A stretch of DNA of 8,762 nucleotides from an uncultured Spartobacteria bacterium (GTDB taxonomy: Bacteria; Verrucomicrobiota; Verrucomicrobiae; Chthoniobacterales; UBA6821). Shown piece after piece: positions 1 through 6,346 of the stretch. A model generated the notes under the pieces. That model was given only the letters and a program-made list of their open reading frames with translations, did not search any database and had not been told where the DNA came from. The stretch covers positions 1 to 8,762 of the forward strand of contig CAIXGT010000085.1 of NCBI GenBank assembly GCA_903919105.1, written 5' to 3'. The position numbers were made by a program, and so were the translations under genes. Position 1 is the stretch's first letter; every line of letters begins with the position of its first letter.

Positions 1-877
1 AGATCACCACAAAGCAGATCCATGGAAGCGCCCATCGGTAGTTCCAATGCGTTACGAACGGAGCGAGGCGTGTCTCGGGAAACTCAGCGTTGTAGCGCAG
101 GTAATCAGTGAGTTCCGGGAGTCCCATGAACTCAGAGTTCATGGTGGAGCTTGCGATTTTCCATGGGGTTTCATGCCAGCCCTTGATCTCTAGGCGTGGG
201 GAGGACTCTGAGGAGACTTGGTTTCCGGATTCGTCGACAATCACATGCCTAGCATCCATGAGTAACCAGCTTCCTGCTTCCGGGATATAAGAGGCATGTG
301 GAGTATACCACTTTTCCGTTACGACTCCCGACTCGTTCTGTTGGATGATCTCGACATTCAAGGCTTGGTTGGCCTTGGTGAACATGGCAGTGAGATACCA
401 GAGTCGGCGGTCCTCGCGATTGCGGAACAAATGATTGTTAATCCCGTTGAACGGCTTCTGTCCCGACTTGATCTCGCCCTTGATTTCTGAACTCGAGGAA
501 CCTGCCTGCGGAGCCAGTCGGTAGTTGAGGACGCCCAGAAGAGCCGTCATAACGAGTCCAACGATCACCAGAGGGACGAAAATCCTGTAGAGGCTGACGC
601 CTGCACAGAGCATGGAGATAATCTCGTTGCGACGGGACATCTGGGTCAGTGTGTAGAGCAGGGCCAGAAGGAGACCGACCGGAACGCTCAGGACGATGAC
701 GCTCGGGATCTGCAGCAGATAGTAGCGCGTTACGAGGGCAAAAGTGGCATGTCCGGAAAGAAAATCCGGTAAGTTGACGCTAAGGTCCCAGACCAGCCAA
801 ACCGAGACGAACCCGGAAACGCAGTAAAAAAACGGGATCAGAAACTTGTTGAGAAGGTAGCGGTCGAAGATCGTCAT
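1..877 (-). CDS. LptF/LptG-family LPS export permease (partial, C-terminus beyond left edge)
   Basis: Reading the minus strand from the ATG at 877-875 gives an uninterrupted frame of 292 codons to the window edge, beginning MTIFDRYLLNKFLIPFF. Hydrophobic segments lie near residues 14-34, 58-79 and 100-120. The stretch SRRNEIISMLCAGVSLYRI (residues 81-99) matches the cytoplasmic coupling region of the family. A soluble, beta-rich stretch of about residues 121-270 fits the periplasmic jellyroll domain, and a fourth membrane segment starts near 282 (RWALPWICFVVI). In this family LptF and LptG pair with the ATPase LptB to pull lipopolysaccharide from the inner membrane towards the LptC/LptA bridge. 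The DRY near the N-terminus looks more like LptG, but the two paralogues cannot be separated safely by eye. No Shine-Dalgarno precedes the ATG. The gene diverges from the helicase gene across 108 bases. About a quarter of the protein is missing. Confidence 0.88.
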   Translation of the reverse strand, partial: MTIFDRYLLNKFLIPFFYCVSGFVSVWLVWDLSVNLPDFLSGHATFALVTRYYLLQIPSVIVLSVPVGLLLALLYTLTQMSRRNEIISMLCAGVSLYRIFVPLVIVGLVMTALLGVLNYRLAPQAGSSSSEIKGEIKSGQKPFNGINNHLFRNREDRRLWYLTAMFTKANQALNVEIIQQNESGVVTEKWYTPHASYIPEAGSWLLMDARHVIVDESGNQVSSESSPRLEIKGWHETPWKIASSTMNSEFMGLPELTDYLRYNAEFPETRLAPFVTHWNYRWALPWICFVVI

Positions 878-985
878 GGCAGTCACCGGCAGAAACCCGT
901 TGCAGGAGGCCGGAAAGAACACGATTCTGAGTCCCTTGCGTCGGATTCTGCAATCGTAAACACCCTGCTCTCCCGACCGATATCT

Positions 986-3001
986 ATGATTTCCATTAAT
1001 GAAGAGCTCAATTCCGGCGCTTCCCCTGTGACGGGAGGCTTCGCACGTGAGATTGCGGAACTCTTCGGGCCGAAGGGTTCGCTTGCCTCGATCCGGGGTT
1101 TTGAATGGCGTCCCGAGCAGCAGCGCATGGCGGAAGGGGTGGCCGGGGCTTTGGCAGATCGCTCCCATTTTGTGGTTGAGGCAGGAACCGGCGTTGGAAA
1201 ATCTCTGGCCTACCTGATCCCCGCCGTCCTTCATTCCATTAGGACAGGGCGGAAGGCCCTGATCAGCACCCACACTATCAACCTTCAGGAACAGCTGCTT
1301 TACAAGGATGTCCCGCTGGTGAGGGGTCTGATCGGTGAGGAGTTCGAGGCAGTTCTGCTCAAGGGACGTCAGAACTATGTCTGCCCCACCCGGCTTGCCC
1401 GCGCCCTTCGCTATGGCAGCGATCTCTTTACCACTGAGGAGAAGCCGGAGCTGGAACGCATCCGGGAGTGGGCCGCGATAACCTCTGACGGATCGCTCAG
1501 CGATCTTCCCTTCGAGCCTGCACAGCAACTCTGGGCCCAAGTCTGCAGTGAGCAGCATCTCTGCACGCCAAAGACCTGCGGCCGTGACTCCGGATGCTTC
1601 TATCAGTCGGCACGCCGTCGTGCGCAGTCGGCCCAGGTTCTTGTGCTCAATCACACCCTCTTCTTCACTCTCCTTGGGGATCCCGAGGACGAGGGGATCG
1701 GTTATCTCTTTCCAGATGATTTCGTGATCTTTGACGAGGCCCACACTGTCGAGCAGGTGGCCTCACGGCATCTCGGATTTTCACTCTCGCAGTATGGTCT
1801 CCGTCAGTCGATCCAGCGTCTCTATAACCCGAGGACCCGGAAGGGGCTTCTCCAGCAGGCTAGACACAATGAGGGGATCAGCACCGCAGCGGATCTTATC
1901 CCTGAAATTGACCGCTTCTTTGACTCGATTGCCGGTGCCTGCACTTTCCGGCAGGGAAGGGAATGCCGCGTGCGTGGGGATCAGTCGGCCGACCTTATCG
2001 AAGCCGTTTCAGAAAGTCCTCTCTCCGAGAGTTTGGCACGCTTGGCGGATTCTGCCGGCGCAGCCGCCGGGAAGGCAGAGGAGGAGGGGCTGAAGGGGGA
2101 GCTGTCCGAGGTCGCCTCGAGACTCAGAACATCCAGGGCGGGGCTTGTCGATTTTCTCTCCCAGAGCGAACCGGGGCATGTCTACTGGGTGGAGCGTAAT
2201 GGCAAGACCTCCTCCTGGTGCAGTCTGCATGCGGCACCCGTGGCCGTGGCGCCGCTCTTGGGCCGGCTCCTTTTTCGCGAGGGCAGCACCGCGGTTATGA
2301 CAAGCGCGACGCTTTCTGTCGGATCTTCCGAACTCGATTATTTCCGAGGCCGTGTCGGTGCTCTGGAAGTGCCCTCTCTGCAACTCGGCTCCCCTTTCGA
2401 TTACTCAAAGCAGATGAAGCTGCATCTCGTACGCAAGATGCCTGAGCCGAAGGATCCCTCGTACGAGGAATCGCTAGCCACATGGATCAGACATTTCACC
2501 GAGGAGAGTCACGCGCGGGCCTTTGTCCTCTTTACAAGCCACCGGACCATGCAGTCCGTCGCCGCCCGGATGGGAGATTTCTTTGAGAAGAAAGGATGGA
2601 ATCTCATCGTGCAGGGAGGGGGGCTTTCGCGGTCACGCATGCTGGAAAGTTTTCGTGAGGATGGGGAGAGTGTCCTTTTCGGGACTGATAGCTTCTGGAC
2701 GGGTGTCGATCTGCCTGGCGAGGCTCTTTCGAGCGTGATCATCACGAGGCTTCCGTTCGTGACCCCCGACCATCCCCTCACCGAGGCAAAGTTGGAGGAA
2801 ATCGAGTCCGCGGGAGGTGATCCCTTTCAAACTTATTCACTTCCCGAGGCGATCCTGAAGCTCCGCCAGGGAGTCGGCAGGCTCATCCGTAGCTCTAAGG
2901 ATCGAGGCTCCATCGTCATCCTCGACAGTCGCATTCTTTCGCGTCCCTACGGCAAGGCCTTCCTCAAGGCTCTGCCAGAGTGTCCGGTGGAGATTGCGTA
3001 G
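986..3001 (+). CDS. dinG: DinG-type ATP-dependent DNA helicase (XPD/Rad3 family, 4Fe-4S)
   Basis: A 671-residue superfamily 2 helicase. Seen in order: a Q-motif-like FEWRPEQQRM (39-48), Walker A EAGTGVGKS (65-73), motif Ia around STHTINLQEQL (94-104), the DEAH box (250-253), GVDLPGEALSSVIITRLPF late in domain 2, and motif VI QGVGRLIR (628-635). Cysteines 133, 193, 198 and 204 have the C-x4-C-x5-C spacing of the E. coli DinG iron-sulfur cluster, so the cluster is probably present; Cys187 is an extra cysteine nearby. Known DinG proteins unwind 5'-to-3' and remove R-loops, D-loops and G-quadruplexes after damage or at replication-transcription conflicts. The length is close to E. coli DinG, and there is no N-terminal exonuclease domain of the kind fused to the Bacillus homologue. 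The ATG at 986 has no recognisable ribosome binding site. The only upstream neighbour is the divergent permease gene, and no LexA-type operator was recognised. Confidence 0.93.
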   Translation: MISINEELNSGASPVTGGFAREIAELFGPKGSLASIRGFEWRPEQQRMAEGVAGALADRSHFVVEAGTGVGKSLAYLIPAVLHSIRTGRKALISTHTINLQEQLLYKDVPLVRGLIGEEFEAVLLKGRQNYVCPTRLARALRYGSDLFTTEEKPELERIREWAAITSDGSLSDLPFEPAQQLWAQVCSEQHLCTPKTCGRDSGCFYQSARRRAQSAQVLVLNHTLFFTLLGDPEDEGIGYLFPDDFVIFDEAHTVEQVASRHLGFSLSQYGLRQSIQRLYNPRTRKGLLQQARHNEGISTAADLIPEIDRFFDSIAGACTFRQGRECRVRGDQSADLIEAVSESPLSESLARLADSAGAAAGKAEEEGLKGELSEVASRLRTSRAGLVDFLSQSEPGHVYWVERNGKTSSWCSLHAAPVAVAPLLGRLLFREGSTAVMTSATLSVGSSELDYFRGRVGALEVPSLQLGSPFDYSKQMKLHLVRKMPEPKDPSYEESLATWIRHFTEESHARAFVLFTSHRTMQSVAARMGDFFEKKGWNLIVQGGGLSRSRMLESFREDGESVLFGTDSFWTGVDLPGEALSSVIITRLPFVTPDHPLTEAKLEEIESAGGDPFQTYSLPEAILKLRQGVGRLIRSSKDRGSIVILDSRILSRPYGKAFLKALPECPVEIA

Positions 3002-3008
3002 GGGAAAA

Positions 3009-3029
3009 GGTTGAAACTTGAAAGCTGAA
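3009..3029 (+). repeat. Three tandem heptamers just after dinG
   Basis: Three 7-base units follow each other directly: ggttgaa (3009-3015), acttgaa (3016-3022) and agctgaa (3023-3029), all ending in TGAA. They start 8 bases after the dinG stop codon. The ggttgaa unit recurs exactly at 6844-6850, upstream of yajQ, in another 7-base-period array. This is visible in the sequence; the function is unknown. Confidence 0.55.
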
Positions 3030-3033
3030 CCAA

Positions 3034-3111
3034 GCTCGTAGGACGAGCGCGGTAGACCACGATATAGTCGTAGCCCGGAGGGCGCCACGGCTTCCCGGGA
3101 GGAAAGTGGCG
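3034..3111. repeat. Cluster of four adjacent small hairpins in the convergent spacer
   Basis: Four potential stem-loops sit almost end to end. They are gctcgt/acgagc with loop agg (3034-3048), acga/tcgt with loop tatag (3059-3071), gccc/gggc with loop gga (3073-3083), and cgccac/gtggcg (3083-3088 with 3106-3111) enclosing an inner ttcc/ggaa stem (3092-3095 with 3101-3104). No open reading frame of note occupies this stretch, which lies between the convergent dinG and the secreted-protein gene. It could be a dispersed palindromic repeat, a structured RNA, or a transcription end region. None of the stems has the GC stem plus T-run of a textbook intrinsic terminator. Confidence 0.5.
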
Positions 3112-3115
3112 TCAA

Positions 3116-3202
3116 TCGAGAGAGGAGAGTCGAGGGCTATCAAAAGCTGTTTTAGGCAGTTTGCTTAATCCAAGCTCTCGACTCTCGTCTTTCGACCCTC
3201 GT
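3116..3202. repeat. Inverted pair of heptad arrays with a 17-base inverted repeat
   Basis: The left part reads as 7-base units tcgagag, aggagag, tcgaggg (3116-3136). The right part reads as ctctcga, ctctcgt, ctttcga, ccctcgt (3175-3202), the same theme on the other strand. Bases 3122-3138 and 3173-3189 pair at 15 of 17 positions, with a perfect 10-base core (3125-3134 with 3177-3186). The loop is about 34 bases and contains tgttttaggcag. The array ends 5 bases before the stop codon of the convergent minus-strand gene at 3208. It could stop transcription from both sides, but this is inferred from position and symmetry only. Confidence 0.6.
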
Positions 3203-3207
3203 CGCAC

Positions 3208-3777
3208 TTAAGGCGTCTTGTAGTGGAGAGAGACTAGGCGCAGGGATTTATCCCTTTCCTCGATGCTATAGTAATTCAGCTCAAGGTTCACGTTAGGTTG
3301 GCTCCATTGATAGATAATAAGCGTGTATGTGGTTTCCTTCGGAATATTGTCCCCTGGAGGATGTTCCTTCACCTTATTCACCAGAAGAGTGCCGGGGCCG
3401 TAACGCTCGTCAATACGGCGTCTGGTGCGGTCGAAGAAGTCGACCGTCTTCTCGGCATCCCAGGAGGGATCGTCATACTGAAGCTCTATCTCGATGAGGG
3501 CGCCATCTTTGAAGTTGAAGAGCGACTTTTTCAATAACGTATCACCGATGCTGAGTCCGTCGGCTTCCAAAACGACTTTACCGATCGATTTCTCGGTGCA
3601 GGACGTTTCATGGGCCTTCACAGCGTTGATCATCTCACGAACCTTGTCGATGCTGTCCCCCCAGGTTAACGAGTAGGGAATTTTGATTTCCTTCAGCGTC
3701 TGCTGCTGATCAGCCACGGCGACTCCTCCCGCCATCTGCAGGGCTATCATCATGAGCATGATCCGAAGTGCGTTCAT
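3208..3777 (-). CDS. Secreted hypothetical protein with signal peptide
   Basis: A 189-residue protein I do not recognise. Residues 1-22 form a signal peptide (basic Arg5, hydrophobic MLMMIALQMAGGVAVA, likely cut after VAVA before DQQQ), so the mature protein of about 167 residues should reach the periplasm or beyond. The mature part opens with IPYSLTWGDSIDKVREMI (33-50), a W-G-x-S-x-x-x-V pattern seen at the start of small alpha/beta domains in many secreted bacterial proteins. It continues with alternating strands (ALIEIELQYD, TYTLIIYQW, NVNLELNYYSI) and a charged helix around 108-126. There is one cysteine in the mature part (Cys60). Its ATG overlaps the upstream gene's TGA by 4 bases, so the two are very likely translated together. 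The function is unknown. I am sure it is a real gene because of the coupling, signal peptide and coherent composition. Confidence 0.8.
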   Translation of the reverse strand: MNALRIMLMMIALQMAGGVAVADQQQTLKEIKIPYSLTWGDSIDKVREMINAVKAHETSCTEKSIGKVVLEADGLSIGDTLLKKSLFNFKDGALIEIELQYDDPSWDAEKTVDFFDRTRRRIDERYGPGTLLVNKVKEHPPGDNIPKETTYTLIIYQWSQPNVNLELNYYSIEERDKSLRLVSLHYKTP

Positions 3778-4577
3778 GGGACGGATTCTTCAGCAGACGG
3801 TGACGAATGGAAAGCATCCGAAGCGACTTCCAGCTTTCCTGCGGAGAGGGGAACTAGTCGGTCCAAGCCAGTGATTTCATAGGTTGTTGTTTCGCCGAGA
3901 TCCTTGATCATCAGGCTGGCGCTTCCCTCCTTCATGCCATGGGCAAGGAGAGCTCTTTGATGGGAATCCTGGCTTCCAAGTGGGGGTAGGGGAACGGAAA
4001 GGATAGGAAGTCCTTCGACGGCAAGGATGCAGACTTTTTCCTCAAGCCTTGCAGTGACTGAAAGAGGAGTGCTTTTTTCCATCAACGCGTCTCTGGCCGC
4101 GCGAACATTAATCGCGTTTTTGATCAAAGGCATGGGTGAAAGCGCAAAAGGCTCTTCAGGCGGCATCAGGCCATTGCAGCGTTCCGAGAACGGCAGCTTG
4201 GAGACAGTTAGGGGGCCGTGAACAATCCCTTGTGCCCTATAGTTTCCTGCCGGCACGAGCCTCCCTTGATCATCTTTTTGATCCCAGGTCATGATGAGGC
4301 CATTGAGCCCGGATGGAATCGATTCTACAGATGCATCGCGATACAGGAGCCGTATTAGGGCCCCCTCTTCAGAAAAAATCCCTAGCGTCACCGGTCCCTC
4401 CAGTTCCGGAAGTGCCACGGCGAAGGACTGGTCGCCCCTTGCGTTAAGTCCAAGGGCGGAGATCAGGCAGAGAAAAAGGATCAGAGCCGCAGCTTGAAAA
4501 ATCACCCGGCGAAACCAACCCAGCGGTTCCCTAGTTTCTCCAAGATCTTGTTGCAATACCGGACGTGCTATCTCCAT
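3774..4577 (-). CDS. Membrane-anchored or exported protein with FlgD-Ig-like segment, function unknown
   Basis: A 267-residue protein. After a short cytoplasmic N-terminus (1-25) comes one hydrophobic helix (about 26-44, VIFQAAALILFLCLISALGL) that acts as an anchor or uncleaved signal. Residues 62-118 (VTLGIFSEEGALIRLL ... MTWDQKDDQGRLVPAGNYRAQG) resemble the FlgD-type Ig-like fold, whose hallmark is W-D-x-x-D-x-x-G-x-x-V/L-P-A-G-x-Y. That fold is common in C-terminal modules of secreted proteins, but here it lies near the N-terminus, not as a tail. The rest has no family I can name and ends in a Ser/Glu-rich tail. The stop overlaps the next gene's start in an ATGA arrangement. The start at 4577 lies 18 bases from the divergent TPR gene and has no ribosome binding site. 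A later GTG start at residue 25 would give a shorter, more typical signal sequence and cannot be excluded. Confidence 0.78.
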   Translation of the reverse strand: MEIARPVLQQDLGETREPLGWFRRVIFQAAALILFLCLISALGLNARGDQSFAVALPELEGPVTLGIFSEEGALIRLLYRDASVESIPSGLNGLIMTWDQKDDQGRLVPAGNYRAQGIVHGPLTVSKLPFSERCNGLMPPEEPFALSPMPLIKNAINVRAARDALMEKSTPLSVTARLEEKVCILAVEGLPILSVPLPPLGSQDSHQRALLAHGMKEGSASLMIKDLGETTTYEITGLDRLVPLSAGKLEVASDAFHSSPSAEESVP

Positions 4578-4595
4578 GCTTATTAATCGTTGAAC

Positions 4596-5273
4596 ATGAG
4601 CAGGTCGATGCCCAAGACTTTTCGGTTGTTGTCCGCGGGAATCGCGGCGATTTTTTTCCTATGCCTTTCTGCATCCAGAGCGATGGCGGTTCAGGTTTCC
4701 GGTTTGGATGCCGATGCCTCTGTCCGGGCCTCCTCGGTCGCCTTGGAACAGAAGGATTATCAGAAGGCCCTCTCCGATCTAGGGCCGGCACTTCAATTGC
4801 GTCCTGAGGACCCGACCGTCTTGAATCTCAAGGGTGCGATTCTAACCAAAACCAAGGATTACGCCGGAGCCCGACTCTGCTATGAGGGGGCTCTGAAGGC
4901 ATCGCCCGGTTTCTTTCCTGCCCGGTACAACATCGGCGCCTTACTTTCACTTCAGCAGCAGTGGGATCCTGCGATTGCCTATTTCCGGAACCTTTTGATC
5001 GAACAGCCCAACAACGAGCTGGTGGAGTACAAGCTCCTTCTCCTCTTACTAATTCAAGGTTCTGATCCAGCACTGGAAAAGCGGCTTTTCGACTCGCCAA
5101 TCCCAAGCAACACCCCCGCTTGGTACTTTGCCTCGGCGGCACGTTCCTACAAGGCGGGCGATCCTGACAAGGCCTCACGACTCATTAATGTCGCCAAAAG
5201 CGTCTATGGGGAGAAGACGCAGATCTTTCAGGAGGAGCTCGACGAGAGCGGCCTTGCCACAGCAAAAAAATAA
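4596..5273 (+). CDS. Secreted tetratricopeptide-repeat protein
   Basis: A 225-residue protein counted from the ATG at 4596. A signal peptide covers residues 1-32 (basic start, LLSAGIAAIFFLCLSASRAMA, likely cut after AMA). The rest is TPR helical pairs: about 42-71 (VALEQKDYQKALSDLGPALQ), 73-106 (LNLKGAILTKTKDYAGARLC), 107-140 (ARYNIGALLSLQQQWDPAIA), a degenerate unit at 141-170, and 174-207 (SYKAGDPDKASRLINVAKSV). Such proteins act as periplasmic or outer-membrane-associated scaffolds, so a binding role is likely but the partner is unknown. Starts at TTG 4590 or ATG 4608 are also possible; the last has a weak agcagg 4 bases upstream, the others nothing. hldD begins 8 bases after its stop, so the two are probably one operon. 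It diverges from the anchored protein gene with almost no spacer. Confidence 0.85.
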   Translation: MSRSMPKTFRLLSAGIAAIFFLCLSASRAMAVQVSGLDADASVRASSVALEQKDYQKALSDLGPALQLRPEDPTVLNLKGAILTKTKDYAGARLCYEGALKASPGFFPARYNIGALLSLQQQWDPAIAYFRNLLIEQPNNELVEYKLLLLLLIQGSDPALEKRLFDSPIPSNTPAWYFASAARSYKAGDPDKASRLINVAKSVYGEKTQIFQEELDESGLATAKK

Positions 5274-5281
5274 CAAACTCC

Positions 5282-6271
5282 ATGTCTCCATCCATTCTAG
5301 TAACCGGCGGCGCGGGCCTCATCGGAAGCGCCGTGATTCATGCCCTCAACAATCGTGGTCAGGAGGATATCCTTGTCACGGATGTCCTCGGCAAGGATGA
5401 GAAGTGGAAGAACCTCTCGCCACTTCGCTTCGACGACTACATGCAGGCCGATGTCCTCCTCGACGTCCTCGACGAAAACCCCGATTCACTGGGCTCCATC
5501 CGCACCATTTTCCATCTCGGTGCCTGCTCTGCGACGACCGAGACCGACGCCGGATACCTGATGGAAAACAACTTCGGCTACACCAAGCGCCTCGCCCAGT
5601 GGGCACTGCAGCGCGGTATCCGCTTCGTCTACGCCAGCTCCGCCGCCACCTACGGCGACGGAATGCAGGGCATGGACGACGGGTCGCATCAGCTCGCGTC
5701 ATTTCGCCCGCTTAATGCCTACGGCTACTCGAAGCATCTCTTCGACCTGCATGCCAAGCGCAACGGCTGGCTTGACCAGATGGTAGGCATCAAATACTTC
5801 AACGTCTTCGGGCCGAACGAAGGGCACAAGGGGGAGATGCGCAGCCTCGTCTCCAAGGCTTACGAGCAGATCCTCGAGACCGGCAAGGTCCGCCTCTTCA
5901 AAAGCCACCGCCCCGATTACCGCGACGGTGAGCAGGTCCGCGACTTCGTCTACGTGAAGGATGCTGTCGCCATGACCCTCCACCTCGCCGACACACCCTC
6001 GGCCAACGGCCTCTTCAATATCGGCACCGGCACCCCCCGTAGCTGGATCGATCTCGCGACGGCTCTCTTCACCGCGCTCGATCGCAAGCCCGAGATCGAA
6101 TTTATCGACATGCCGGACCATATCCGGAACCAGTACCAGTACCACACCTGCGCCGATGTCAGCCGGCTCTGCGCCACCGGATGGACGACTCCCACCACCA
6201 CGCTTGAGGAATCCGTCGGCGACTATGTCCGTAACTACCTAGTCCCGGGGAAGCATCTGGGAGATGCATAG
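5282..6271 (+). CDS. hldD: ADP-L-glycero-D-manno-heptose 6-epimerase
   Basis: A 329-residue extended short-chain dehydrogenase/reductase. Seen: the nucleotide-binding TGGAGLIG (8-15, G-x-x-G-x-x-G); FHLGACSATTETDAGYLMENN (77-97), where the E. coli enzyme has [27 protein letters not shown] (119-125); the catalytic pair Tyr147 and Lys151 in NAYGYSK; and YFNVFGPNEGHKGEM (172-186), with Lys183 at the place of the second E. coli catalytic lysine (Lys178). RDFVYVKD and FNIGTG follow in the substrate domain. HldD (RfaD, GmhD) inverts C6 of ADP-D-glycero-D-manno-heptose to make the donor for inner-core LPS, in the cytoplasm and using bound NADP. Full length compared with about 310 residues in E. coli. 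It follows the TPR gene by 8 bases. Codon third positions are visibly richer in C and G than in the TPR gene or the 3774-4577 gene. Confidence 0.95.
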   Translation: MSPSILVTGGAGLIGSAVIHALNNRGQEDILVTDVLGKDEKWKNLSPLRFDDYMQADVLLDVLDENPDSLGSIRTIFHLGACSATTETDAGYLMENNFGYTKRLAQWALQRGIRFVYASSAATYGDGMQGMDDGSHQLASFRPLNAYGYSKHLFDLHAKRNGWLDQMVGIKYFNVFGPNEGHKGEMRSLVSKAYEQILETGKVRLFKSHRPDYRDGEQVRDFVYVKDAVAMTLHLADTPSANGLFNIGTGTPRSWIDLATALFTALDRKPEIEFIDMPDHIRNQYQYHTCADVSRLCATGWTTPTTTLEESVGDYVRNYLVPGKHLGDA

Positions 6272-6287
6272 GGGTTTAGGTTGCAGA

Positions 6288-6303
6288 CTGTTAGGCTGTT
6301 AGG
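6288..6303 (+). repeat. Perfect tandem octamer ctgttagg x2
   Basis: The 8-base unit ctgttagg occurs twice in a row (6288-6295, 6296-6303), 16 bases after the hldD stop codon. It is part of a short gtttagg/ttagg-rich phrase (6274-6303) that resembles the aaggtttagg phrase at 8717-8726, after the exonuclease gene. It runs into the hairpin that follows. Confidence 0.5.
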
Positions 6304-6341
6304 AAAATCTCCCGCAGTTGCGCCTCTGCGCGAGAATTTCC
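6302..6341. terminator. Hairpin between convergent hldD and yajQ, likely bidirectional terminator
   Basis: Bases 6302-6311 (ggaaaatctc) pair with 6332-6341 (gagaatttcc) with one A-A mismatch. After a C-C mismatch, 6313-6317 (cgcag) pair with 6326-6330 (ctgcg) around an 8-base loop. That is 14 pairs in a 16-position stem. It lies in the 75-base gap between two genes that run towards each other, where a shared transcription end is expected. A strong T-run is lacking; only short A/T-rich parts of the stem and a ttctt downstream are seen, so the termination role is inferred. Confidence 0.5.
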
Positions 6342-6346
6342 GCTTC

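Noticed and set aside
108..490. Two small plus-strand frames (60 and 64 codons) at the left edge
   Set aside because: Both are antisense to the continuous permease frame on the minus strand and show no family signature.
878..985. Divergent promoter or LexA box between the permease gene and dinG
   Set aside because: The 108 bases contain only weak -35/-10-like matches and a repeated gattctg (two copies). No convincing CTG-N10-CAG or GAAC-type operator was seen, so nothing is annotated.
5699..6145. 148-codon minus-strand frame inside hldD
   Set aside because: A shadow of a GC-rich gene. The Val/Glu/Asp-rich translation is what antisense of C-ending codons gives.
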